This document shows, in pieces, positions 51,478 through 59,491 of a stretch of 64,000 nt of DNA (position 1 is the stretch's first letter; each line of letters starts with the position of its first letter). The translations under genes were made by a program, and so were the position numbers. Source of the DNA: Streptomyces sp. SM10 (GTDB taxonomy: Bacteria; Actinomycetota; Actinomycetes; Streptomycetales; Streptomycetaceae); NCBI RefSeq assembly GCF_002910915.1, contig NZ_NEUF01000173.1:141163-205162 (forward strand). The letters run 5' to 3'. The notes beneath the pieces were generated by a model. That model saw only the letters and a program-made list of their open reading frames with translations, did no database searches and had not been told where the DNA came from.

Positions 51478-51500
51478 CGGACGCCGAGGCGTGGTGACGC
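51461..51500. repeat. Exact 20-bp tandem duplication spanning the antiporter stop codon
   Basis: The unit acgccgaggcgtggtgacgg occurs at 51461-51480 and again at 51481-51500 with only its last base changed (g to c). The antiporter stop TGA (51475-51477) lies in the first copy, so the second copy repeats the last codons and stop outside the gene. Confidence 0.9.
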
Positions 51501-51584
51501 CCGGTCGTAGGCGCCCGTGAGCCCGCGCGCCGTCCGGGGCAGCCCCTGCGGCTCGGTCGGCCCGGTCGGTGGGAAGGTCGGGGG

Positions 51585-52511
51585 ATGGAGCTACGTCACC
51601 TGTCCGGCTTCGTCGCCGTCGCCGAGGAGCTGCACTTCGGCCGCGCCGCCGAGCGCCTGCACATCGCCCAGTCCCCGCTGAGCCAGCAGATCCGTCTGCT
51701 GGAGCGCGACCTCGGGGTCAAGCTGTTCGACCGGACGACCAGGTCGGTGCGGCTGACCGTCGCCGGGCAGGCCCTTCTGGAACCGGCCCGGCATCTGCTG
51801 GCCGAGGCGTCGGTGGTCCGGCGCACGGTGCAGGCCGCCCACTACGGTGAGGTCGGCCGGGTCACCGTCGGCTTCGCGGGTGCCAGCAGCTATTCGGCGC
51901 TGCCCCTGCTCACCCGCGCGGTCGGCTCCGAACTGCCCGGCATCGAAATGGTCCTCGAGGGCCAGATGTACACCGGGGAGGCGATGGGCCGCATCACCGA
52001 CGGCACCCTCGACGTCGGATTCGTCGCGCTGCCCGTTCGGCGTGGTGTCGTCGCCCGCGTGGTGCGCATGGAGCGTCTGATGGTCGCCCTGCCGGACAGT
52101 CATCCGCTGGCCGCGCGCGAGCGGGTGGCCTTCGCCGATCTCGCCAAGGAGCGGTTCGTCGCCTTCCCCGTGGCGCGCGGTTCCGCCGTCCGTGAGGCGA
52201 TGGTCCAGGCGTGCCACGAGGCCGGCTTCGCACCGCGCATCGTGCAGGAGGCCCCCGACTCGTACAACATGCTGGCCCTGGTCGGCGCCGGGATGGGCAT
52301 CGCGGTCGTGGTGCGGTCGGCGCGTGACATCCATCTGGAGCACGTGGTGTTCCGGGAGTTCGCCGGAGACGTCCCGGTCCTGCCGATCGCCCTGGCCTGG
52401 CGCTCCGGGAACCGGTCGGCGGCGCTCGCGGCCGTCCTGCGCGTCGCCGAACGCGTCCTGCCCACCCCGGACGACTACGACGGCGAGTTCGACGCCCGCC
52501 CGCCATTGTGA
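51585..52511 (+). CDS. LysR-family regulator
   Basis: A 308-residue LysR-type regulator. The N-terminal winged helix is standard: MELRHLSGFVAVAEELHFGR, AAERLHIAQSPLSQQIRLLE and RDLGVKLFDRTTRSVRLT. The effector-binding domain follows (VTVGFAGASSYSALPLLTRA, LDVGFVALPV, DSYNMLALVGAGMGIAVV). It lies immediately before, and on the same strand as, the transporter/acyl-CoA cluster (52680-58261). By analogy with glutarate-pathway GcdR proteins it is the probable local regulator. Its inducer is not known. Confidence 0.92.
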   Translation: MELRHLSGFVAVAEELHFGRAAERLHIAQSPLSQQIRLLERDLGVKLFDRTTRSVRLTVAGQALLEPARHLLAEASVVRRTVQAAHYGEVGRVTVGFAGASSYSALPLLTRAVGSELPGIEMVLEGQMYTGEAMGRITDGTLDVGFVALPVRRGVVARVVRMERLMVALPDSHPLAARERVAFADLAKERFVAFPVARGSAVREAMVQACHEAGFAPRIVQEAPDSYNMLALVGAGMGIAVVVRSARDIHLEHVVFREFAGDVPVLPIALAWRSGNRSAALAAVLRVAERVLPTPDDYDGEFDARPPL

Positions 52512-52679
52512 GGGAACACATCTCAACGGGGGCGCTCATTGGTCTTGGACTCCGCTCAATCCCGTGATGCAGAGTGATCGACGTCTCGCGACGGAGCGTG
52601 CAGCGCACCATCCGTCCGCCCGCAGGGCGGCGGCGCCGCGCCCTGTGGCGAGCACATGCTCGCTACGAGAGGACGTCTC

Positions 52680-54095
52680 ATGCAGCACGACGCAGCACCC
52701 GGCGGGGGACGCGCGGGCTCCGCCCACGAGGCCGCCGCCACAACGGTCACCGGCGCCGGGGACGGCGGCCCGTCGGGGGAGCCCGGCCCGCCCTCCGCCC
52801 GCGACGCCAAGCGCGCCGGGATCACCGCGTTCATCGGCACCACCATCGAGTGGTTCGACTTCTACATCTACGGGTCCGCGGCCGCACTGGTCCTCGGCAA
52901 GGTCTTCTTCGCCGACGCGCCGCCGGCCGTGGGCACACTCGCCGCCTTCGCCACCTTCTGGGTCGGCTTCCTCGCCCGCCCTCTCGGCGGCCTCGTCTTC
53001 GGCCACTTCGGTGACCGCTACGGCCGCAAGAAGGCCCTGGTCACCACGCTCACGATGATGGGCGCGGCCACCTTCTGCGTCGGGCTGCTCCCCGGCTACG
53101 CGCAGATTGGCGCCGCCGCGCCCGTGCTCCTGGTCCTCCTGCGCATGGTCCAGGGCGTCGCCATGGGCGGTGAGTGGGGCGGCGCCGTCCTGATCGCCAC
53201 CGAGTACGCCCCTCCCCGGAAGAAGCTGCTGTACGGAAGCTTCGCCCAGCAGGGCTCCCCGGTCGGCAACCTCCTCGCCACCCTCGCCTTCCTCGGCATC
53301 GCACAACTCTCCGACGCGGCCTTCGAGTCGTGGGGCTGGCGCATCCCGTTCCTCGCCTCCGCCGTCCTGGTCGTCGTCGGTCTCTTCATCCGGCTCAGGC
53401 TCGCCGAGACACCCGAGATGGTGCGCGCCCTGGAACGCCGGCAGACCACGAAGCTGCCGGTGAAGGAGGTCCTCACGCGCTACCCCCTGCTGGTGTTCCT
53501 GGGGATGCTGGCCGGCACCGCCGGAGTCGCCATCACCTACGTCAAGACCACGTTCGCGCTGTCCTGGGCCACCGCCGACCTGGGCTTCGACCGTACGACG
53601 TTCCTCACCGTCATCGCGATCGCGCTCGTCGTCCAGGTCCTGGTCCAGCCGTTCGGTGCGGTCCTGGCCACCAGGTGGCCGGTCAAGAAGGCCGTGCTGT
53701 GGATGCTCGTCCCCGAATTCGTCCTGCTGCCGCTGATGTTCGTGCTCGTCTCCACCGGCAACTTCTGGCTCGCCGTCCTCGGCATGGGCCTCGCCACCGC
53801 CCCGCACGCCATGTACTACGCGGCACTCGCCGGCATCCTCGCCCGGGTCTTCCCCGTCGAGGTCCGCTACACCGGCATGTCCCTCTCGTACCAGCTGTGC
53901 ACCACTCTCTTCGCCGGCACCGCGCCGATCGTCTCCCAGTACCTGCTGACCGCCACCGGTTCGACCTGGCCCGTCGTCGTCCTCGGGCTCGGCTACACCG
54001 TCGTCACCCTCCTCGGCGTCATCCCGCTGCTCGCACGGACCGGCGACGCGTCGCCGGCCCGGACCGCCCCTGAACCCGCCACCTCGCGCATCTGA
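52680..54095 (+). CDS. MHS-family MFS transporter (dicarboxylate/organic acid type)
   Basis: A 471-residue metabolite:proton symporter with 12 helices after a 46-residue disordered N-terminus. The MHS signatures are FIGTTIEWFDFYIYGSAAAL, PLGGLVFGHFGDRYGRKKAL (motif A) and MVQGVAMGGEWGGAVLI. The central loop and FALSWATADLGFDRTTFLTV block are typical. MHS members import alpha-ketoglutarate, citrate, shikimate or betaine. Given the following CoA transferase and glutaryl-CoA dehydrogenase, a dicarboxylate such as glutarate is the most likely cargo. The next gene starts 15 bases later. Confidence 0.9.
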   Translation: MQHDAAPGGGRAGSAHEAAATTVTGAGDGGPSGEPGPPSARDAKRAGITAFIGTTIEWFDFYIYGSAAALVLGKVFFADAPPAVGTLAAFATFWVGFLARPLGGLVFGHFGDRYGRKKALVTTLTMMGAATFCVGLLPGYAQIGAAAPVLLVLLRMVQGVAMGGEWGGAVLIATEYAPPRKKLLYGSFAQQGSPVGNLLATLAFLGIAQLSDAAFESWGWRIPFLASAVLVVVGLFIRLRLAETPEMVRALERRQTTKLPVKEVLTRYPLLVFLGMLAGTAGVAITYVKTTFALSWATADLGFDRTTFLTVIAIALVVQVLVQPFGAVLATRWPVKKAVLWMLVPEFVLLPLMFVLVSTGNFWLAVLGMGLATAPHAMYYAALAGILARVFPVEVRYTGMSLSYQLCTTLFAGTAPIVSQYLLTATGSTWPVVVLGLGYTVVTLLGVIPLLARTGDASPARTAPEPATSRI

Positions 54096-54110
54096 CCCGG
54101 AGGCCGCACC

Positions 54111-55805
54111 ATGCCCGTCGACACCGCTCCCGCCACCGGCTTCGCCGACCGCGACCCCGCCCTGCGCCCTCTGCTCGACCGGGTCCTCGGCGCCGAGGAC
54201 CGCGCCCGGATCGAACCGCTGCTCACCGAACTGGGCACGCTCGCAGCCGACGAGATCGACCGGCAGGCCACCGTGGCCGACGCCAGCCCGCCGAAGCTGC
54301 GCGGCTACACGCCGGACGGCGAGCGCGTCGACGCCATCGAGTACCACCCCGCGCACGACCGGCTCGCCCACTTCGCCTACGAACGCTTCGCGCTCGCCGC
54401 GATGTCCCACCGGTCCGGCGTCCACGGATGGCCCTCCCGCGTCCCGCACACCGTCAAGTACGCACTGTCGTACCTCTACGTCCAGGCCGAGTTCGGCATG
54501 GCGTGCCCCCTGTCGATGACGGACTCCGCAGCGCGCATCCTGCGCCTCTTCGACCCCGAGCGCTACGCCGACGAGATCGCCGCCCTCTCCTCGACGGACC
54601 CGGAGCACCGGGCCACGGGCGCGATGTTCATGACCGAGAAGCAGGGGGGCACCGACGTCGGGCTGACCGAGACCGTCGCCACCGACCACGGCACGCACTG
54701 GACCCTCACCGGCCGCAAGTGGTTCGCCTCCAACCCCGGGGCCGACGTCGTGCTGACCCTGGCCAGGGTGCCCGGGCAGGGCGAGGGGACCCGCGGCCTC
54801 GGCATGTTCCTCATGCCGAGGACACGCCCCGACGGCAGTCGCAACACCATCCGCATCGACCGCCTCAAGGACAAGCTCGGCTCCCGCTCGATCGCCAGCG
54901 GCGAGGTCACCCTGGACGCGGCCCACGCCACCCCCGTCGGCGACCTCTCCCGCGGATTCCGGCAGATGGCCGAGATGCTCAACGTTTCCCGGCTCTCCAA
55001 CGCGATGCGTTCGGCGGCCCTGATGCGCCGCGCCGTGCGCGAGTCCGTGGACCACACCAGGGAGCGTCGCGTCTTCGGCGTCCCGCTCTTCGACCAGCCC
55101 CTGATGCGCATGACGCTGCTGCCGATGATCCTCGACGCCGAGGCCGCGATCGCACTGGTCCTGGAGTCCGCCGCCCGCCTCGACGACGCCGACGCGGGTG
55201 ACGTCGAGGCACGGGAACTGGTCCGCGTCCTCACGCCCCTCGCCAAACACACCGTCTGCAAGCGCGCCCGCACCGTCACCGGCGAGGCCATGGAGATCCG
55301 CGGAGGCGACGGCTACATCGAGGACCGGGTCCACCCCCGCCTGCTGCGCGACGCACACCTCGGCTCCATCTGGGAGGGTTCCTCCAACGTCATCGCACTC
55401 GACGTGCTGCGCTGCATGCGCAGCCGGAAGGCGCACCGGGCCCTCGCCGGCACCTACACCGACCGGCTCGTGGACCTGCCCCTTCCCGCCGCGAAGCACC
55501 TGGTCGTCCGCTGGGCAGAGGTGAGTGCCCGGGGCGACCGCCTCCTCGGTGCCCCGCACGACGAACAGCAGATGCTGATCGGGCGGTACGCGGACGAACT
55601 GAGCCGCACCGTCATGGCGACGCTCCTCGTGGAGCAGGCGTCACACACGCCGGACGACGGCCGGGCCCTGCTCGTCGCCCACACCTGGCTGAGCCTGCTG
55701 ACCGCCCCCGAGACGCTGCCCCGTACGGCACTGGACCGGCTCGCCGCGCTCGCCGACGGTGGCGACGTACCCCTTTCCGCAGCCCAGGAGGCACTCAATG
55801 TCTGA
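54111..55805 (+). CDS. AidB-like acyl-CoA dehydrogenase
   Basis: A 564-residue flavoprotein of the AidB/adaptive-response branch. It shows MACPLSMTDSAARILRLF, GAMFMTEKQGGTDVGLTETV, LTGRKWFASNPGADVVLTLA, LKDKLGSRSIASGEVTLDA and the active-site region GSIWEGSSNVIALDVLRCMR with Glu422. E. coli AidB responds to alkylation damage and has weak isovaleryl-CoA dehydrogenase activity. The location here, coupled to a CoA transferase gene (8-bp overlap) and a glutaryl-CoA dehydrogenase, argues for a metabolic role in acyl-CoA oxidation. Confidence 0.9.
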   Translation: MPVDTAPATGFADRDPALRPLLDRVLGAEDRARIEPLLTELGTLAADEIDRQATVADASPPKLRGYTPDGERVDAIEYHPAHDRLAHFAYERFALAAMSHRSGVHGWPSRVPHTVKYALSYLYVQAEFGMACPLSMTDSAARILRLFDPERYADEIAALSSTDPEHRATGAMFMTEKQGGTDVGLTETVATDHGTHWTLTGRKWFASNPGADVVLTLARVPGQGEGTRGLGMFLMPRTRPDGSRNTIRIDRLKDKLGSRSIASGEVTLDAAHATPVGDLSRGFRQMAEMLNVSRLSNAMRSAALMRRAVRESVDHTRERRVFGVPLFDQPLMRMTLLPMILDAEAAIALVLESAARLDDADAGDVEARELVRVLTPLAKHTVCKRARTVTGEAMEIRGGDGYIEDRVHPRLLRDAHLGSIWEGSSNVIALDVLRCMRSRKAHRALAGTYTDRLVDLPLPAAKHLVVRWAEVSARGDRLLGAPHDEQQMLIGRYADELSRTVMATLLVEQASHTPDDGRALLVAHTWLSLLTAPETLPRTALDRLAALADGGDVPLSAAQEALNV

Positions 55806-57015
55806 GACCGGACCGGTCCCCGCGCCGAAGCGGCCCGCACCGCTGGCCGGGACGAAGGTCGTCGACCTCTCCAAGATCCTGGCAGGCCCCTACGTCACCA
55901 TGTCGCTGGCCGATCTGGGAGCGGACGTCGTCAAGGTCGAGCACCCCGACGGCGGCGACCCGACCCGGCAGTGGGGCCCGCCGTTCAACGGCCCCGACGC
56001 CACCTACTATCTCGCCGCCAACCGCAACAAACGCTCCATCACCCTCGACCTGAAGTCGCAGGAGGGCCAGGAGGCCGTCCACCGGCTCCTCGCCGACGCG
56101 GACGTCCTGGTGGAGAACTTCCGCCCCGGCAGCTCCCTGGCGCGGACCTTCGGCCACGAGGAGCTGAGCGCCCGCTACCCGCGCCTGGTGCTGCTGCACA
56201 TCTCGGCCTTCGGCGAGCACGGCCCGCTGCGCGACGAGCCCGGCTACGACATGGTCGCCCAGGCGTCCGCCGGGCTCATGTCACTGACGGGGGAGCCCAC
56301 GGGACCGCCTGTGAAGGCCGGTTACGCCATGGGGGACCTCGGCGCGGCGCTCTTCGGCCTGATCGGTGTCACCTCAGCCCTCGTCGAGCGCGAGCGCACC
56401 GGGCGCGGACAGTACCTGACCACGTCGCTCTACGAGTCGCAGCTCGCCCTGCACATCAACTGGGCGACCGGCTACTTCGCGACGGGTGAGCGCCCGGGCC
56501 GGCTCGGATCGGGTCACCCCAGCCTCGTCCCGTACCAGGCGTACCCGGCGTCCGACGGCCACTTCGTGATCGCCGTCGGCAGCGACGCGCTCTTCCGGCG
56601 GCTCTGCGCCGTCCTGCACCGTCCCGCCCTCGCCGACGACCCGCGCTTCGCCACCAACCGCGCCCGCGTCGACCACCGCGACGAGCTGAACGCCGAACTG
56701 ATGGCGCTGCTCGCCCCGCGCACGGCCGCCCACTGGTGCGAGGTGCTGAAGGCCGCCGGTGTCCCGGTCGCACCGATCCGTTCCCTCGACGAGGTCTACG
56801 ACTGCCCCCAGACCGAGGCGCTGGGCATGGTCCAGGAGGTCGACCACCCCGACGTCGGCGCCCTCCGGCAGGTCGCCTTCCCCGTCAGCTTCCGGGGCGA
56901 GCGCCCGCAGGTGCGGAGCGCGCCCCCCACCCTCGGTCAGCACAGCGGCGAGATCCTCGCCGAACTCGGCTACGGAGAGGCCGACATCGCCCGCATCCTC
57001 GGCCGTCCGCACTGA
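55798..57015 (+). CDS. CaiB/BaiF family (class III) CoA transferase
   Basis: A 405-residue class III CoA transferase. Family blocks are KVVDLSKILAGPYVTMSLAD, LGADVVKVEHPDGGDPTRQW, RNKRSITLDLKS, VLVENFRPGS and PGYDMVAQASAGLMSLTGEP, where Asp151 is the predicted catalytic residue forming the aspartyl-CoA intermediate. It moves CoA between a donor (often succinyl-CoA) and a carboxylic acid. Next to a glutaryl-CoA dehydrogenase it resembles the succinyl-CoA:glutarate CoA transferase of animals and Pseudomonas. Its ATG overlaps the upstream gene end by eight bases. Confidence 0.92.
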   Translation: MSETGPVPAPKRPAPLAGTKVVDLSKILAGPYVTMSLADLGADVVKVEHPDGGDPTRQWGPPFNGPDATYYLAANRNKRSITLDLKSQEGQEAVHRLLADADVLVENFRPGSSLARTFGHEELSARYPRLVLLHISAFGEHGPLRDEPGYDMVAQASAGLMSLTGEPTGPPVKAGYAMGDLGAALFGLIGVTSALVERERTGRGQYLTTSLYESQLALHINWATGYFATGERPGRLGSGHPSLVPYQAYPASDGHFVIAVGSDALFRRLCAVLHRPALADDPRFATNRARVDHRDELNAELMALLAPRTAAHWCEVLKAAGVPVAPIRSLDEVYDCPQTEALGMVQEVDHPDVGALRQVAFPVSFRGERPQVRSAPPTLGQHSGEILAELGYGEADIARILGRPH

Positions 57016-57067
57016 CGGGCGGGACGACCGTACGCAGACCCGGCCCGCACACCGCTCAGGAGACACC

Positions 57068-58261
57068 ATGTCCACCGGCTCCCCGCTGACCCCGCTCGCC
57101 CCCTCCGACCCGCTCGGCCTGGAGAACCTGCTCACCGACGAGGAGCGGGCCGTCCGCGACACCGTGCGGCGCTACCTGGACGACAAGGTCGAACCGCACG
57201 TCGCCGGCTGGTTCGAGGCCGGCGAGATGCCCACCCTGCGTGAACTCGCCCGCGAACTGGGCGCGCTGGGCCTGCTCGGCATGCACCTGGAGGGGTACGG
57301 CTGCGCGGGCATGTCGGCACGCGCCTACGGCGTCGCCTGCCGGGAGCTCGAGGCCACCGACTCCGGCCTGCGCTCCTTCGTCTCGGTGCAGGGCTCCCTG
57401 GCCATGTTCGCCATCCACCGCTTCGGCTCCGAGGAGCAGAAGCGGGAGTGGCTGCCGCCGATGGCGGCCGGCGAGGCCATCGGCTGCTTCGGCCTGACCG
57501 AGCCCGACCACGGCTCCGACCCGGCGTCGATGCGGACCCGGGCCCGGCGCGACGGCGACGACTGGATCCTCGACGGCCGCAAGATGTGGATCACCAACGG
57601 CTCCGTCGCGTCCGCCGCCGTCGTATGGGCGCAGACCGACGACGCGGTGCGCGGCTTCGTGGTGCCCACCGGGACACCGGGCTTCTCGGCCCCCGAGATC
57701 CGGCACAAGATGTCGCTGCGGGCCTCGGTCACCAGCGAGCTGGTGCTGGACGGAGTACGCCTGCCGGCCTCCGCGATGCTGCCCGGGGCCCGGGGGGTCG
57801 GAGCGCCGCTGACCTGCCTCAACGAGGCGCGCTACGGAATCGTCTGGGGTGTCCTCGGCGCGGCCCGCTCCTCGTGGCAGGCCGCCGCCGACCACGCCGC
57901 CCAGCGCGAGCAGTTCGGCAGGCCGATCGCCGCCTTCCAGCTCACCCAGGCCAAGCTCGTCGACATGGCCCTCGAACTGCACAAGGCCACCCTGACCGCC
58001 CTCCGACTCGCGGAACTCAAGGACTCGGACGAGGGGGTCCACCCGGCGCAGATCAGCTTCGGCAAGCTGAACAACGTCCGCGAGGCCATCGAGATCTGCC
58101 GCACCGCGCGCACGATCCTCGGGGCGAACGGCATCTCGCTGGAGTACCCGGTGATCCGGCACATGAACAACCTCGAATCCGTCCTCACCTACGAGGGCAC
58201 CACCGAGATGCACACGCTCGCCCTCGGCCAGGCGCTGACCGGACACGCGGCCTTCCGCTGA
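57068..58261 (+). CDS. gcdH: Glutaryl-CoA dehydrogenase
   Basis: A 397-residue acyl-CoA dehydrogenase closest in wording to glutaryl-CoA dehydrogenases. It has DSGLRSFVSVQGSLAMFAIH, with the Arg that in GCDH binds the substrate's distal carboxylate. Also present are GCFGLTEPDHGSDPASMRTR, MWITNGSVASAAVVWAQT, CLNEARYGIVWGVLGAARSS and the catalytic base in TYEGTTEMHTLALGQALTG (Glu376, preceded by Tyr). It would convert glutaryl-CoA to crotonyl-CoA and CO2. It follows the CoA transferase gene by 52 bases and ends the cluster at a strong terminator. Another short-chain specificity cannot be excluded. Confidence 0.82.
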   Translation: MSTGSPLTPLAPSDPLGLENLLTDEERAVRDTVRRYLDDKVEPHVAGWFEAGEMPTLRELARELGALGLLGMHLEGYGCAGMSARAYGVACRELEATDSGLRSFVSVQGSLAMFAIHRFGSEEQKREWLPPMAAGEAIGCFGLTEPDHGSDPASMRTRARRDGDDWILDGRKMWITNGSVASAAVVWAQTDDAVRGFVVPTGTPGFSAPEIRHKMSLRASVTSELVLDGVRLPASAMLPGARGVGAPLTCLNEARYGIVWGVLGAARSSWQAAADHAAQREQFGRPIAAFQLTQAKLVDMALELHKATLTALRLAELKDSDEGVHPAQISFGKLNNVREAIEICRTARTILGANGISLEYPVIRHMNNLESVLTYEGTTEMHTLALGQALTGHAAFR

Positions 58262-58265
58262 CGCC

Positions 58266-58313
58266 GTGCCCCGGGCGGGGCCCGCGGAAGGGCGCCGGCC
58301 CCGCCCGGGGCAC
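58266..58313 (+). terminator. Perfect 17-bp hairpin ending the glutarate-type cluster
   Basis: GTGCCCCGGGCGGGGCC (58266-58282) pairs exactly with GGCCCCGCCCGGGGCAC (58297-58313) around a 14-base loop, five bases beyond the gcdH stop. Confidence 0.85.
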
Positions 58314-58332
58314 GGATCCGGCCTCCGCGGAG

Positions 58333-58380
58333 CCCTGCGGTGTGAGCCGACGGGCTCCGGCGGGGCCCCTGCGGTGTGAG
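58333..58380. repeat. Direct repeat of 14 bases
   Basis: CCCTGCGGTGTGAG occurs at 58333-58346 and again at 58367-58380, 34 bases apart, just upstream of the probable riboswitch. An inverted pair GGAGCCC/GGGCTCC (58329-58335, 58352-58358) overlaps the first copy. Confidence 0.6.
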
Positions 58381-58381
58381 A

Positions 58382-58565
58382 CGACCCATAGGTCGCAGAT
58401 CACATACGGGGAAGGGTAGTAGGCGCCGAGGAGCGGGCCCCCGGCCCTTGAGCGCTCCGGCCGGTCGGCCGGCGCTCTTCTACGGGGACACGTAGTAACA
58501 GCGACCCTTGCCTGCCCTCCGGTGTGCCGCTAACCATGGAGTCATGCCCAGGGGCGCCGCAGACG
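58382..58565 (+). promoter_or_regulatory. Probable cyclic di-AMP (ydaO/yuaA) riboswitch
   Basis: The long leader of the SLT gene contains the ydaO-type conserved islands in order. AGATCAC (58397-58403) is followed by GGGG-A, and GCTAACC (58529-58535) stands near the 3' end, as in the AGCTAACC box of the Bacillus ydaO element. Between them are pairable segments, for example GTAGTAGGCGCC (about 58416) with GGCGCTCTTCTAC (about 58468), and CTACG/CGTAG around 58478-58493. In Streptomyces such switches precede cell-wall hydrolase genes. The assignment rests on motif order, not on a covariance search. Confidence 0.5.
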
Positions 58566-58698
58566 CAGCGCACCGGTCGAGCGCAGGACGTTCCGTGCGT
58601 ACGGATCCTGCCGTGCCCGTCCCTGCCGTTTCTGTCGGTCCTGTGGCTGTCCTGTTGTCTTCGCCAGGAGTGCTTCTATCCGTACGTCCGCTCTGCCC

Positions 58699-59193
58699 AT
58701 GACGTCCGCCGCCCGTTCTTCCCGTATCCGCAGGCTCTCGGTTTCGGGTCTGTGTGCCGCGGGTGCCGCGGCAGCGGCCCTGACTCTCGCTCCGTCTCCC
58801 GCGCATGCCGCGGAGCCGGTGCCGCACGGTGTGTCCGCGAAGGCGGAGAAGGCCGGCAAGGCTGCGTCGGACGCGGAGAAGCTGGACCACTGGATCCGTA
58901 AGTCCCTCAAGATCATGAAGGCCGAGGGGATGCCGGGTTCGTACGAGGGGCTGCACCGCAACATCATGCGTGAGTCGGGCGGTGACCCGGACGCGGCCAA
59001 CGGCTGGGACGTCAACGCGCAGAACGGGACTCCGTCCAAGAGCCTCCTGCAGGTGATCCAGCCGACGTTCGAGGCCTTCCACGTCGACGGTACGTCGAAG
59101 GACCTGACGGACCCGATCGCCAACATCACGGCGGCGGCCAACTACGCCGCCGACAAGTACGGCTCCGTCGACAACGTCGACTCGGCCTACTGA
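58699..59193 (+). CDS. Secreted SLT-domain (lytic transglycosylase-like) protein
   Basis: A 164-residue exported protein. The signal peptide with twin basic start (SSRIRRLSVSG) runs to PAHA at residue 37. The SLT core begins HWIRKSLKIMKAEGMPGSYE and has the catalytic Glu92 in NIMRESGGDPDAAN, then NGTPSKSLLQVIQPTFEAFH and AANYAADKYGSVDNV. It would cut peptidoglycan glycan strands during growth or germination. Oddity: the best ribosome site (AGGAG, 58666-58670) is 28 bases before this ATG but exactly seven before an in-frame ATC at 58678, so the true start may lie upstream. Likely controlled by the leader riboswitch. Confidence 0.85.
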   Translation: MTSAARSSRIRRLSVSGLCAAGAAAAALTLAPSPAHAAEPVPHGVSAKAEKAGKAASDAEKLDHWIRKSLKIMKAEGMPGSYEGLHRNIMRESGGDPDAANGWDVNAQNGTPSKSLLQVIQPTFEAFHVDGTSKDLTDPIANITAAANYAADKYGSVDNVDSAY

Positions 59194-59207
59194 GCAGCCC
59201 GACCCCA

Positions 59208-59248
59208 CGGTACGGCCGCGCCCCCTCCCCGGGGGCGCGGCCGTACCG
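59208..59248 (+). terminator. Perfect 18-bp hairpin after the SLT gene
   Basis: CGGTACGGCCGCGCCCCC (59208-59225) pairs exactly with GGGGGCGCGGCCGTACCG (59231-59248) around TCCCC. Confidence 0.85.
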
Positions 59249-59267
59249 CGTCGCGCCACCCACTCCC

Positions 59268-59385
59268 GGACCCGTTAAGCTGCATGCGTCCCGCAGGGGA
59301 AGTCCGGTCGAAGTCCGGCGCTGACCCGCAACGGTAGGCGGAGCCCCACAGGGTTGCGTGAGCCCGATCACCTGCGGTGCTGAAG
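59268..59385 (+). promoter_or_regulatory. Cobalamin riboswitch
   Basis: The hallmark text is present: a GGGGAAGTCCGGTCGAAGTC segment (59296-59315), then GCGCTGACCCGCAACGGTA (about 59319-59337), the conserved B12-box-like core. It is followed by AGCCCGATCACCTGCGG near 59361-59377, the usual closing element. It sits about 110 bases before the transporter operon, which is expected to be turned off when adenosylcobalamin binds. It starts just after the SLT terminator. Confidence 0.9.
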
Positions 59386-59491
59386 GCTCCTGGAAATCGC
59401 CGTGGACTGCGAGAGGCGCTGCATCGGGCGCCCGCGTCCGGGCTGCTCCTGCTGGTGCGGGTGCACGGCCCGATGCGAAAGCGACCGGCCT

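Noticed and set aside
52536..55559. 1007-codon minus-strand frame opposite the transporter and AidB-like genes
   Set aside because: High-GC antisense shadow; Asp/Glu/Gly/His-rich with no domain and no ribosome site.
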